Under the pieces are notes generated by a model. That model saw only the letters and a list, made by a program, of their open reading frames with translations, searched no databases and had not been told where the DNA came from. Below, in pieces: positions 5,648-12,152 of a stretch of DNA of 12,152 nt. The DNA comes from Thermoplasmata archaeon. Lineage in GTDB: Archaea; Thermoplasmatota; Thermoplasmata; Halarchaeoplasmatales; Halarchaeoplasmataceae. The stretch is taken from positions 1 to 12,152 of the forward strand of contig SKVC01000079.1 in assembly GCA_007129655.1 (NCBI GenBank). Direction: 5' to 3'. How positions within the stretch are numbered: position 1 is the stretch's first letter; each line of letters starts with the position of its first letter. A program made the translations under genes and the position numbers.

Positions 5648-6961
5648 TTTGTGAACAGAAAGAACGAGCTGGAATATCTAAAACAGAGATATTCGTCTGG
5701 TCAGGCTGAACTCTTAGTGATATACGGTAGACGGCGTGTGGGAAAGACCTACCTGTTGACCCAGGGATTCCATGAGGATTCCGTCTACCTACTTGCAGAA
5801 GAAAGTGAGACCGTTCTCGAGGATTTTTCAACTATTTTATCTGAAAGATTCGACGATAAGATTCTGAAGGAAAATCCCCTTCGTACCTGGAAAGCCTTTT
5901 TTACATACATAAGCGAAAAGGCAAAAGATGAGAGATTGTTGGTCATAATCGATGAAGTTCAGTACGTCGCAAAAAGCTACAAACCCTTCATGAGTGTATT
6001 GCAAACCCAATGGGATACTCACTTAAAAGACAAAAATATCATGCTGGTTCTCTGCGGTTCGTTGATGTCTTTTATGGAGGGAACTTTGAGTGGTAGATCA
6101 CCCATATACGGTAGAAGGACAGGGGCCTGGAAGCTAGAACCACTAAAATTTTTAGATCTTGCCAAATTTCACGATGTAAGTATCGAAGAGTCATTCAACA
6201 TATATTCGGTCTTTGGAGGAGTACCACAGTACTGGAGGGATTACAATCCTGAGCAAGAGTTTTGGGATAATATCAATAGAATGCTGTTCTCAAAGGGTGG
6301 AAGATATTATGACGAACCCAAGTACCTGTTAAGAGAAGAGGTTAGGGAAGTGTCGAGGTATTTTTCTATATTAAGAGCCATAGCCCAAGGAACCACCACC
6401 TTCGGTAATATCGCCTCCAAGGCTAGGGTAAACTCCAATTCTTTAGGTAAATATTTATCTGTTCTGGAAGATATGGGTTACATCGAGAAAGAAATACCGG
6501 TGATGAGTAAAAAGGGAAGGTACATTATAAAAGACAATCTTTTCCATTTCTGGTTCGAGTTCGTATACCCCTGGAAGCATCTTATCGAAAAGGGGAAAGG
6601 TATACCCGAAGATGTGAAAAAACATTTTAATCTTTACCTGGGGAGAAAATATGAAATGGTTGCCAGGGAATTTATCGAGGCAAATGATGAATTGCCTTTC
6701 AAATTCTCCAAGTTAGGACGGTGGTACCATAAAGGAGAAGAGATAGATCTGGTGGCAGTAGAAGGAGAAAAGGGTATGTTCTTTGAGGTGAAATGGAGCG
6801 ATTTGAACGTAAGAGATGTAAAAAAAATTCTGAATGATTTGGAAAGAAAAGTTGAAAGATTTGATCTAAAGGAAAAATATTACGGACTAATCGCAAGAAA
6901 TGCTCCTAAGGAAGATTTGGTGTTTACGCTTAGAGATATAGAAATGCTTACTCATGAGTAA
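5636..6961 (+). CDS. STAND-type archaeal ATPase with winged helix and PD-(D/E)XK-like (DUF234) domain, ATPase 1
   Basis: The 441-residue protein has three parts. Residues 1-235 are a P-loop ATPase of the archaeal ATPase family, with Walker A GRRRVGKT (31-38), Walker B LLVIIDEVQY (101-110) and sensor strand LVLCGSLMSFM (137-147). Residues about 240-290 form a winged helix (TTFGNIASKARVNSNSLGKY, then LEDMGYIEKEIPV). Residues about 300-441 are DUF234, with Glu340, EEIDLVAVEG (368-377, Asp371) and FFEVKW (382-387, Glu384 and Lys386), matching a PD-(D/E)XK nuclease core. The family is common in archaea and its biological role is unsettled. It has its own promoter carrying tandem palindromes, and a third palindrome covers its TAA. 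The winged helix makes self-binding to these sites plausible. It is a paralogue of the gene at 10425-11786. Confidence 0.92.
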   Translation: MSKQFVNRKNELEYLKQRYSSGQAELLVIYGRRRVGKTYLLTQGFHEDSVYLLAEESETVLEDFSTILSERFDDKILKENPLRTWKAFFTYISEKAKDERLLVIIDEVQYVAKSYKPFMSVLQTQWDTHLKDKNIMLVLCGSLMSFMEGTLSGRSPIYGRRTGAWKLEPLKFLDLAKFHDVSIEESFNIYSVFGGVPQYWRDYNPEQEFWDNINRMLFSKGGRYYDEPKYLLREEVREVSRYFSILRAIAQGTTTFGNIASKARVNSNSLGKYLSVLEDMGYIEKEIPVMSKKGRYIIKDNLFHFWFEFVYPWKHLIEKGKGIPEDVKKHFNLYLGRKYEMVAREFIEANDELPFKFSKLGRWYHKGEEIDLVAVEGEKGMFFEVKWSDLNVRDVKKILNDLERKVERFDLKEKYYGLIARNAPKEDLVFTLRDIEMLTHE

Positions 6962-6965
6962 GCAA
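6947..6965 (+). repeat. 19-bp direct repeat, right copy, at the ATPase 1 stop codon
   Basis: This is an exact copy of 5629-5647. It contains the third TTACTC-AT-GAGTAA palindrome (6948-6961), which here extends to 18 bp (6946-6963). The ATPase 1 TAA is its last palindromic triplet. From the internal ATG at 6954 a short frame reads MSKQNEYFKEITS and stops, possibly the stub of a lost second copy. Confidence 0.9.
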
Positions 6966-6989
6966 AACGAATATTTCAAAGAGATCACT

Positions 6990-9926
6990 TCATAGTTGTT
7001 CCCTGGTCTTTTCCACCCAACTTTCCATACCCATATCCTTGAACAGATCAAGCGCAGCCGAAAGGTCCGCTTCAGCCTTCTCTACATCCCCTAAGATCTT
7101 CCATAGGAGCCCTCGTTCGTAGTAAACCCGGGCCAATTTAGCCTTCTCTCCTATCTCTTGTAATACATCGATGGCATTGGTCAATGCCACCTCGCTGGCA
7201 GCATATTTACCCGTAGAGCGATGGACCATACCCAGGACTCGATAGGAAATACCCATGTCTTTTTTGGACCCTATCTCCACCGCCATGCGCAGAGCGTTAC
7301 CTGCATTGGAAACCGCTTCGGTAAAATTGAATCTATCCAGATCTATCTCCGCGATCATGCACAAGCATTCCACTATACCGTCTTTGTCCTTTATCTCTTC
7401 GCGAATACGAAGGCTCTTTCGATAGTATTCCAGGGCCTTGTCTATATCTCGGTCCTCATAGTATATCTTACCCATATTGTTCAGGGTCATGGCGATGCCT
7501 TCCTTGTCACCTATGCCTTCCTTGATATCCAGGCTGCGTTGATAGTAATCCAGACCTTTGTCCAGCATGCCCTTGTAACGATGATAGTTTCCGATGTTGT
7601 TGAGATTCATGGCGATACCCTGTTTGTACCCTATCTCCTCCCTGATCTTCAAACTGCGTAGGTAGTATTCAAGGGACTTGTCCAGATCACCCCTTCCGTG
7701 ATATATCACGCCTGTATTGTTCAGTGAAACACCGAGACCGCCCAGATCCTCCATTTCTTCTCTCAATTCAATCGCCTGTTGAAGGTACTTTTCGGCCTTG
7801 TCATAATCACCTTTACGGAGAAAAACAGTGCCTATATCGTGGAATGCCTGGGCGTTCTCGGCCTTGTTACCGAGTTCATTGGCCAGTTCCAGCTCTTCTT
7901 TGAATGTAGATATGCTTCTGTCGTATTGACCCTGACGCAGCAGGGCCCAGCCTTTGCTCTTCAATAGATGGCAGCGAGATATACTGTTTTTATCCACTAT
8001 AGAAAGACCCGTTTCCGCGATTCTAAGAGATTCTTCGTAATCTCCCTTCTCTTCATGCACCATGGCCATCTGTCCGTATATCTCGCCCTTTTCATCTTGA
8101 TCTGATGATATCTCCAAGGCCGTTTCCAGATATTCCAAGGATTCGGCATATCTACCGAATATCAGGGATAAATACCCCAATTCACGGTATATACTCCGTA
8201 ATTTTTCATCATGGTCGATGAAGGGTAGGGCTTTTATGTAATAATCAAAGGCCTCCAGATTGGAGTACTTATCCTTTGATCTAGCACCGGCCTTGACCAG
8301 ATAATCTCCGGCCCTAGGATCCTTCGCCCTGTAAAAATGGTTAGCTATCGACTCCAGGTATTCATCACCGTATAGTTCCTGGTAACACTCCCCTATCATA
8401 CGATGGTATTCTTCCCTCAACTCCAGGTTTATTCCCGTGTAGAGTATTTCCCTTGTCTTCGAATGATCAAATCGATATTTTTTATTGCTGTAGTGTATCA
8501 GATCGTGTGTTTTTTCGATGTAGTTGAAATCCTTCAACAGTTTCATTCGATTCGTGCCGGTTATCTTCTCCACCACGGCACTTTCGAATTCCTCGCCCAC
8601 CACGCTGGCACATTCCAAAATATCACGCTGCTCTTCCTTCAATCGGTTCAATCTTCTGACGATCACGTCGTATATTCGGGAAGGTATGTGTGCTTCTTCG
8701 GCAATGCCCTCGATCTGCCATTTACCGTTTTCATGCTTGATGTGGCCTTCCTCCACCAACATCCGTGTTAATTCCATCAAGAAGAAAGGGTTTCCCTCGC
8801 TTTCATGATAGATTATTCTAACGAATTCGTCGTCGAGCTCCACATCATCCAGGATTTTTGAGATGATATCTCTGACCGTCTCTTGGTCGAATCTTTTCAA
8901 TTCTATCTCTTGGAACAGGTCTTCCCTGCTCATGTTCTGCATGGTAGTTTTGAAGGGATGTGCACGCTTTTTGGCTGAATCGACGTTAGGAATTGTTGGA
9001 GACGATTCCAAAATATCTTCTGGTCTATATGATCCCAACAAAAGGATTCTGTCCTTTCCGGTATTCCTTGAAAGATAATGTAACAATCTTAGCGACGTCG
9101 GGTCCGCCCACTGCAGATCGTCCAGGAAAAGCACCACTGGCTGTTCTATCGATAATCTTCGCAGACCCAACAGGATATTGTCGAACAGATTTTCCTGTCT
9201 GAGCTTCGGGTCGTCAACAAGATATTTTCCTTCGTATTTACCGGAAGTCACCAACCATTCTATTTCCTGTTCCATGGGCTCGGTAGTATCGGATCTCCTA
9301 TCCCAACTACTTGACCGTTCAAAGATACTGTGAAGGGTCTTTCGCATATCTTCTATCAAGAATTCGCTGTTCCTTCCTTCTATCACAACAGCCAGAGACA
9401 TCTCTCCAACCGTTTGTATCAAGATGTCATGATCCCCGTATCCTATTGCGTTTAGTTTGTTACCTCCACCTTCTCCCATCATAGAAAGAGAGTCGCTGAA
9501 AAAATTGCCCACGGCATTGAGCATGGACGAGAAAATATCCGGATCCAGATCTGTCGCCCGCCGTTCGACCTTGGCGATCATAAGACCGGAGTCATCCATA
9601 AGATATGCGGAGATAACTTTGGGTGGAGGTCGCTCGGCCATGAGATGATACAGTTCAGCATCCCGTAGTGCCTCCCTAAAAGGCATCAGCGGATCCAGTG
9701 CATCCGCAAGACACCATCCTTTAACGGTTAGAGCACCGTTTTTCTCAGCCATATCCATCAACTCGGTTACCAAGCGTGTTTTACCGATGCCTGCTTCCCC
9801 GGAGATAAGAACAGTGGAACCGTGACCCGCGAGTACTCTATCCCAACAATTCTTCAACTGATCGAATTCGTCGTCCCTGCCTGTGAGTTCCGGTTGGAAT
9901 GTGATGTCCAGAGTTTCTTCTCCCAT
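6990..9926 (-). CDS. Large AAA/TPR ATPase with an inserted roadblock/longin-like domain
   Basis: The 978-residue protein has Walker A GEAGIGKTR (43-51), Walker B VVLFLDDLQWAD (264-275) and sensor LLLGSYRPED (296-305), as in AAA_16/STAND regulators related to MalT and guanylate-cyclase-linked ATPases. The Walker A to B distance is about 215 residues because a domain is inserted at about 103-205 (PKVISAYLMDDSGLMIAKVE, ending LIEDMRKTLHSIFERS). Its pattern of strands around a DDSGL turn resembles roadblock/longin folds. A helical region (about 340-545) with a winged-helix-like part follows, then about ten tetratricopeptide repeats (about 575-965). No output domain is recognised, so it may be a protein scaffold or signalling switch. 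A TATA box centred 26.5 bp upstream of ATG 9926 indicates a leaderless mRNA. It converges on ATPase 1 with a 28-base gap. Confidence 0.9.
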   Translation of the reverse strand: MGEETLDITFQPELTGRDDEFDQLKNCWDRVLAGHGSTVLISGEAGIGKTRLVTELMDMAEKNGALTVKGWCLADALDPLMPFREALRDAELYHLMAERPPPKVISAYLMDDSGLMIAKVERRATDLDPDIFSSMLNAVGNFFSDSLSMMGEGGGNKLNAIGYGDHDILIQTVGEMSLAVVIEGRNSEFLIEDMRKTLHSIFERSSSWDRRSDTTEPMEQEIEWLVTSGKYEGKYLVDDPKLRQENLFDNILLGLRRLSIEQPVVLFLDDLQWADPTSLRLLHYLSRNTGKDRILLLGSYRPEDILESSPTIPNVDSAKKRAHPFKTTMQNMSREDLFQEIELKRFDQETVRDIISKILDDVELDDEFVRIIYHESEGNPFFLMELTRMLVEEGHIKHENGKWQIEGIAEEAHIPSRIYDVIVRRLNRLKEEQRDILECASVVGEEFESAVVEKITGTNRMKLLKDFNYIEKTHDLIHYSNKKYRFDHSKTREILYTGINLELREEYHRMIGECYQELYGDEYLESIANHFYRAKDPRAGDYLVKAGARSKDKYSNLEAFDYYIKALPFIDHDEKLRSIYRELGYLSLIFGRYAESLEYLETALEISSDQDEKGEIYGQMAMVHEEKGDYEESLRIAETGLSIVDKNSISRCHLLKSKGWALLRQGQYDRSISTFKEELELANELGNKAENAQAFHDIGTVFLRKGDYDKAEKYLQQAIELREEMEDLGGLGVSLNNTGVIYHGRGDLDKSLEYYLRSLKIREEIGYKQGIAMNLNNIGNYHRYKGMLDKGLDYYQRSLDIKEGIGDKEGIAMTLNNMGKIYYEDRDIDKALEYYRKSLRIREEIKDKDGIVECLCMIAEIDLDRFNFTEAVSNAGNALRMAVEIGSKKDMGISYRVLGMVHRSTGKYAASEVALTNAIDVLQEIGEKAKLARVYYERGLLWKILGDVEKAEADLSAALDLFKDMGMESWVEKTREQL
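7377..7736 (-). repeat. Three near-identical 40-residue TPR units (120-bp tandem repeats)
   Basis: Residues 731-770, 771-810 and 811-850 of the AAA/TPR protein align without gaps. Each has a pattern such as LNN.G..Y...D.DK.LEYY..SL.IRE.I.DK.G. The regular 40-residue period and high similarity suggest recent duplication or gene conversion within the array; neighbouring TPRs are more diverged. Confidence 0.8.
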
Positions 9927-9949
9927 CTATTCAAGAAGATGAAGATTTG

Positions 9950-9955
9950 TATAAA
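9950..9955 (-). promoter_or_regulatory. TATA box of the AAA/TPR gene
   Basis: The minus strand reads TTTATA centred at 9952.5, exactly 26.5 bp from the A of ATG 9926, supporting a leaderless transcript and the chosen start. Confidence 0.6.
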
Positions 9956-9998
9956 GATTTTTGCTTGAATGGGACATATTGAGATATTTTAAAATCGA

Positions 9999-10271
9999 TC
10001 AGATCTCATCCGCTTTCTTACGGTATATGATTATGGATACCAGTATGACCAGCGAAAAAGTTAAGGTAACCACGTTGGCGGCCATCACCGGGATGTCTTT
10101 GACCAGGATACCGTAAACCAACCACAATAACACACCAACAGTGAATATGATGTACATGGGCAAAGACAGGCTACGGGTATCCTTGGTTCGGATGACCTTT
10201 ATCGCTTGAGGGATAAAAGCAGCGGTGGTACAGGCAGCAGCCGTCAAGCCGATGATGGTGAAACCGTTCAT
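9999..10271 (-). CDS. SemiSWEET (PQ-loop) sugar transporter
   Basis: This 90-residue membrane protein has three predicted membrane helices (about 4-26, 37-57 and 61-83) and the PQ-loop motif FIPQAIKV (19-26, Pro21-Gln22). The loop TKDTRSLSLPMY, the second-helix LLWLVYG (48-54, Trp50) and Asn66 in the third helix fit SemiSWEETs, which are half-size homologues of SWEET sugar channels working as dimers in the cytoplasmic membrane. The size (85-95 residues) is typical. The substrate cannot be read from the sequence; sugars are known for the family. A TATA box 26.5 bp upstream of ATG 10271 indicates its own leaderless promoter, so it is probably not co-transcribed with ATPase 2 upstream or with the AAA/TPR gene downstream. 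Confidence 0.93.
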   Translation of the reverse strand: MNGFTIIGLTAAACTTAAFIPQAIKVIRTKDTRSLSLPMYIIFTVGVLLWLVYGILVKDIPVMAANVVTLTFSLVILVSIIIYRKKADEI

Positions 10272-10294
10272 GCTGAATGGTAAAGTTCACACGA

Positions 10295-10300
10295 TATAAA
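10295..10300 (-). promoter_or_regulatory. TATA box of the SemiSWEET gene
   Basis: The minus strand reads TTTATA centred at 10297.5, 26.5 bp from ATG 10271. The rest of the 10272-10424 gap shows no gene I can support. Confidence 0.6.
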
Positions 10301-10424
10301 GATGTAGGCTCTGTAAGTGCATTTCTTGAACAGTTCTCTGATAGTGTAAAAGTTGTCTTTGTCGAACACTCGAATAGATACGGTATATCCCTCTGTGGTA
10401 ATGGCTCTTGGAGATGGATGGATT

Positions 10425-11786
10425 TTACATTTGAGATTGTACTGCCCGTTCAATATCCTTCAAATCGATACAGGTTAAATCGTCTCTAGTAAACTTGGTA
10501 TCGAAGGATCTGGCGAACACGGCATATCGCTCTACTCGTGCATCGCTTCCCCATAGCACTTCGTCCTTCTTTTCTTTCAACTGTCTGTATATTTTCTCGG
10601 AATCAATATCATCGGACCATTTGCACTCGGCAAACAATATATCATCTTTTTCCGCATCCAGGGCAACTATATCTATTTCAGTATCTCTGTACCACCATCT
10701 TCCTACTTTCGGATGATCAAAGAAATATCTAAATATATCTGTTCTAACCAACTCTTCGAATCTTTTACCGAAATATCTGTTGAAATCGTTTTTTCCGTGA
10801 ATGGTCATATCTCTTTCGATGTGTTCCCTATACCGATGCACAAAATTGAACCAGAAGTCAAAAACAACATCTTTTATTATGTAGATACCTGATTTATTAT
10901 CTCCGGATACCGGTACTTGCCTTTCTATGAATCCTAGTCTGATAAGATTTTCAAGATAAGGATAAATACTTCGGGTTTCTATTCCCGAGTAATTGGCTAT
11001 CTCAGTGGGCCGGGTATTACCCTTGGAGATGGCATCGAGTATGGTAAAATAGGTTTTGATGGTTTTGAACTCCTGTGAAAGTATAAAGTAAGGCTCTCTG
11101 TAGAAATAACCGTCTTTATTCAAAAATTCGTTCTCTGCAAATGTACCGTATCTATCGTAATCATGTGTTTTGAGTAGATATTCGGGTATCCCACCTATGG
11201 TCATGTAGGTTTTCATCTGGTCTTTGAAAGACATATTCAAGAACTCTGTGGAATATCTGAAAGAGAGGCCCTCCAGAAATATATCCCTGGTCCTTCTGCC
11301 GTATAGAGGCGAAGAATGAGACAATATCTTTTCCTGCATAAGACCGAACAGGGAGCCAGATACTATCAAGCATACATTCGTGTTTGAAAGAAAAGTATCC
11401 CAAAATTTTTGTAGTGCGCTAGCGAGGCTGTTGTCATTCTTGATAAGGTATGAAAACTCATCTATTGCTAAGAAGAACTTTTTTTCCTCGGGAAGTACCT
11501 TTTTTAGATAATTGAATAGTTCTTTCCAATTCTCAATATCCGTATCCCTCAAAAAATCGTCTTCGAGTTTGTGAGCTATACTGTCCTTCAATTCGTTTAT
11601 CTGAGATCTTGGATTCTCATCCTCTGCGATATAGAATATACCTTCCTTTCCCTCTATGAATTCAAGTACCAAACGGGTCTTCCCCACCCTTCTTCTACCA
11701 TACAAAACGATGAACTGGGCAATCTCACTAGCCCAAGCCTTCTCCAGCAGATTCATCTGGTCCTTCCTATCTACGAACTTGAACAT
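10425..11786 (-). CDS. STAND-type archaeal ATPase with winged helix and PD-(D/E)XK-like (DUF234) domain, ATPase 2
   Basis: The 453-residue protein has the same layout as ATPase 1: Walker A GRRRVGKT (30-37), Walker B FFLAIDEFSYL (104-114) and sensor LIVSGSLFGLM (140-150). A winged helix follows at about 244-292 (RPTEIANYSGIETRSIYPYL, then LIRLGFIERQVPV). The C-terminal DUF234 has Glu344/Glu345, TEIDIVALD (369-377, Asp372) and FAECKWSD (385-392, Glu387 and Lys389). Both ATPase and nuclease-like motifs look intact. The proteins align along their length but differ clearly in sequence, so the duplication is old or they were acquired separately. The start ATG 11786 has a TATA box 26.5 bp upstream (leaderless). 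Three palindromes of a type different from those of ATPase 1 cover and precede the promoter. It is divergent from an ArsR-family gene at the window edge. Confidence 0.92.
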   Translation of the reverse strand: MFKFVDRKDQMNLLEKAWASEIAQFIVLYGRRRVGKTRLVLEFIEGKEGIFYIAEDENPRSQINELKDSIAHKLEDDFLRDTDIENWKELFNYLKKVLPEEKKFFLAIDEFSYLIKNDNSLASALQKFWDTFLSNTNVCLIVSGSLFGLMQEKILSHSSPLYGRRTRDIFLEGLSFRYSTEFLNMSFKDQMKTYMTIGGIPEYLLKTHDYDRYGTFAENEFLNKDGYFYREPYFILSQEFKTIKTYFTILDAISKGNTRPTEIANYSGIETRSIYPYLENLIRLGFIERQVPVSGDNKSGIYIIKDVVFDFWFNFVHRYREHIERDMTIHGKNDFNRYFGKRFEELVRTDIFRYFFDHPKVGRWWYRDTEIDIVALDAEKDDILFAECKWSDDIDSEKIYRQLKEKKDEVLWGSDARVERYAVFARSFDTKFTRDDLTCIDLKDIERAVQSQM

Positions 11787-11791
11787 AGATA

Positions 11792-11816
11792 ATACTAATA
11801 CACATTAGTATATAAA
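11792..11816 (-). promoter_or_regulatory. ATPase 2 promoter: TATA box overlapping operator palindrome 1
   Basis: On the minus strand TTTATATA (11809-11816) is centred 26.5 bp from ATG 11786. Overlapping it, ATACTAAT-ACAC-ATTAGTAT (11792-11811) has perfect 8-bp arms around a 4-bp spacer. Protein bound here would cover the TATA edge and the region up to the transcript start, a classic repressor position. Confidence 0.72.
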
Positions 11817-11828
11817 CTCTTTGCTTAA

Positions 11829-11862
11829 TACTAATCTAGATTAGTACTAATTTGAATTAGTA
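11829..11862. promoter_or_regulatory. Operator palindromes 2 and 3, TACTAAT-N4-ATTAGTA
   Basis: The 18-bp site at 11829-11846 (spacer CTAG) is a perfect palindrome. The site at 11845-11862 (spacer TTGA) has perfect 7-bp arms. They overlap by 2 bp and are centred 16 bp apart. They repeat the arms of the site at 11793-11810. They sit between the divergent promoters of ATPase 2 and the ArsR-family gene, so either could be regulated. Confidence 0.7.
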
Positions 11863-11882
11863 TCCTAAAAAAACCCATAAAG

Positions 11883-11888
11883 TATATT
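11883..11888 (+). promoter_or_regulatory. TATA-like box of the right-edge ArsR-family gene
   Basis: TATATT centred at 11885.5 lies 26.5 bp before a GTG at 11912, in frame with the ATG at 11921. Confidence 0.45.
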
Positions 11889-11911
11889 AGAACTGGTAGG
11901 CTTCTTAGTCA

Positions 11912-12152
11912 GTGATCAAGATGGATATTCCCGAGGATGTGGAAAAGGAACTGGAGGAGCGAGGAGGAATAGCAAAATTAATCAAGATTATAAAGGAATA
12001 TCCAGTGGAAAAGGAGACAGATATCCACAAGGCGCTATCAGACGAGATCAGATTGAAGATCCTTTTACTGTTGAACCAGCAATCGCTCTGCGTATGCCTG
12101 CTCAAAGATATTTTGGATATCGCGGATTCGAAGTTATCCTACCATCTATCCA
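11912..12152 (+). CDS. ArsR/SmtB-family metal-sensor-like regulator (3' end beyond window)
   Basis: The frame is open to the right edge, about 80 codons. After a charged N-terminal helix (MDIPEDVEKELEERGGIAKL) comes the ArsR-type winged helix: KALSDEIRLKILLLLNQQSL, then CVCLLKDILDIADSKLSYHL. The Cys-Val-Cys at the start of the third helix matches the ELCVCDL metal or metalloid motif of ArsR/SmtB sensors for arsenite, cadmium or lead, although Glu is replaced here by Ser. Such proteins repress resistance genes until metal binds. No SD site precedes ATG 11921; GTG at 11912 is placed exactly for a leaderless start, adding MIK. It is divergent from ATPase 2 across a 125-base gap containing three palindromes. 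Confidence 0.8.
   Translation, partial: MIKMDIPEDVEKELEERGGIAKLIKIIKEYPVEKETDIHKALSDEIRLKILLLLNQQSLCVCLLKDILDIADSKLSYHLS

Noticed and set aside
5615..6965. Palindromes at ATPase 1 as a CRISPR array or transposon ends
   Set aside because: There are only three copies, without regular spacers, and the flanking repeats are direct rather than terminal inverted repeats of a transposase gene. No transposase is present.
7221..7661. A 146-codon plus-strand frame opposite the TPR repeats
   Set aside because: Its apparent internal repeats mirror the TPR units on the other strand; it is a shadow.
8403..8771. A 122-codon plus-strand frame opposite the AAA/TPR gene
   Set aside because: It lies wholly inside a well-supported gene and has no initiation signals.
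10268..10453. A 61-codon minus-strand frame across the SemiSWEET promoter
   Set aside because: It overlaps the 3' end of ATPase 2 and the SemiSWEET TATA box and start, with no initiation signal.
10277..10489. A 70-codon plus-strand frame (MVKFTRYKDVGSVSAFLEQF...) partly in the gap before ATPase 2's 3' end
   Set aside because: It looks mildly protein-like but has no TATA box or SD site, overlaps the ATPase 2 3' end by 65 bases, and matches no family I know. It could be a gene remnant; not called.

Overview
The window looks archaeal, most likely a Thermoplasmatota-like euryarchaeon; this is inferred from gene content and not proven. The support is an archaeal-style PurC, two STAND-type ATPases with a DUF234-like C-terminus, a large AAA/TPR protein, and promoter geometry. 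Several promoters have a TATA box centred 26.5 bp from the start codon, which gives leaderless mRNAs. Genes inside operons carry GGTG-type Shine-Dalgarno sites instead. Coding density is high and no rRNA, tRNA, CRISPR array or insertion sequence was seen.

Layout. Bases 2-715 (+) are the end of an ABC-F ATPase, convergent and overlapping by 4 bp with a TudS-DUF1722 (RudS-like) tRNA desulfidase gene (712-1680, -). Next is a toxin-antitoxin pair on the minus strand: a ribbon-helix-helix antitoxin (2230-2529) and a PIN-domain toxin (1772-2233) broken by an in-frame TAA. A minus-strand operon then encodes an ArsR-family regulator, a class II-like PurE and PurC (4389 down to 2659), ended by a T8 tract. 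Divergent from it is a two-gene unit of unknown function (4496-5583, +).

The right half is dominated by ATPases. ATPase 1 (5636-6961, +) and its paralogue ATPase 2 (10425-11786, -) share one architecture: P-loop ATPase, winged helix, then a PD-(D/E)XK-like domain. Between them lie a 978-residue AAA/TPR protein with a roadblock/longin-like insertion (6990-9926, -) and a SemiSWEET sugar transporter (9999-10271, -). At the right edge is the start of a second ArsR-family gene with a Cys-Val-Cys motif (11912 onward, +).

The most unusual signal is the palindromic DNA around the two paralogous ATPases. ATPase 1 has tandem TTACTC-N2-GAGTAA palindromes between its TATA box and start codon, and a third copy exactly on its stop codon, so the ORF is bracketed by a 19-bp perfect direct repeat. 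ATPase 2 has three copies of a different palindrome, TACTAAT-N4-ATTAGTA, one of them overlapping its TATA box. I infer that each ATPase, through its internal winged helix, may autoregulate from its own operator, and that ATPase 1 may be, or once was, a discrete insertable or excisable cassette.
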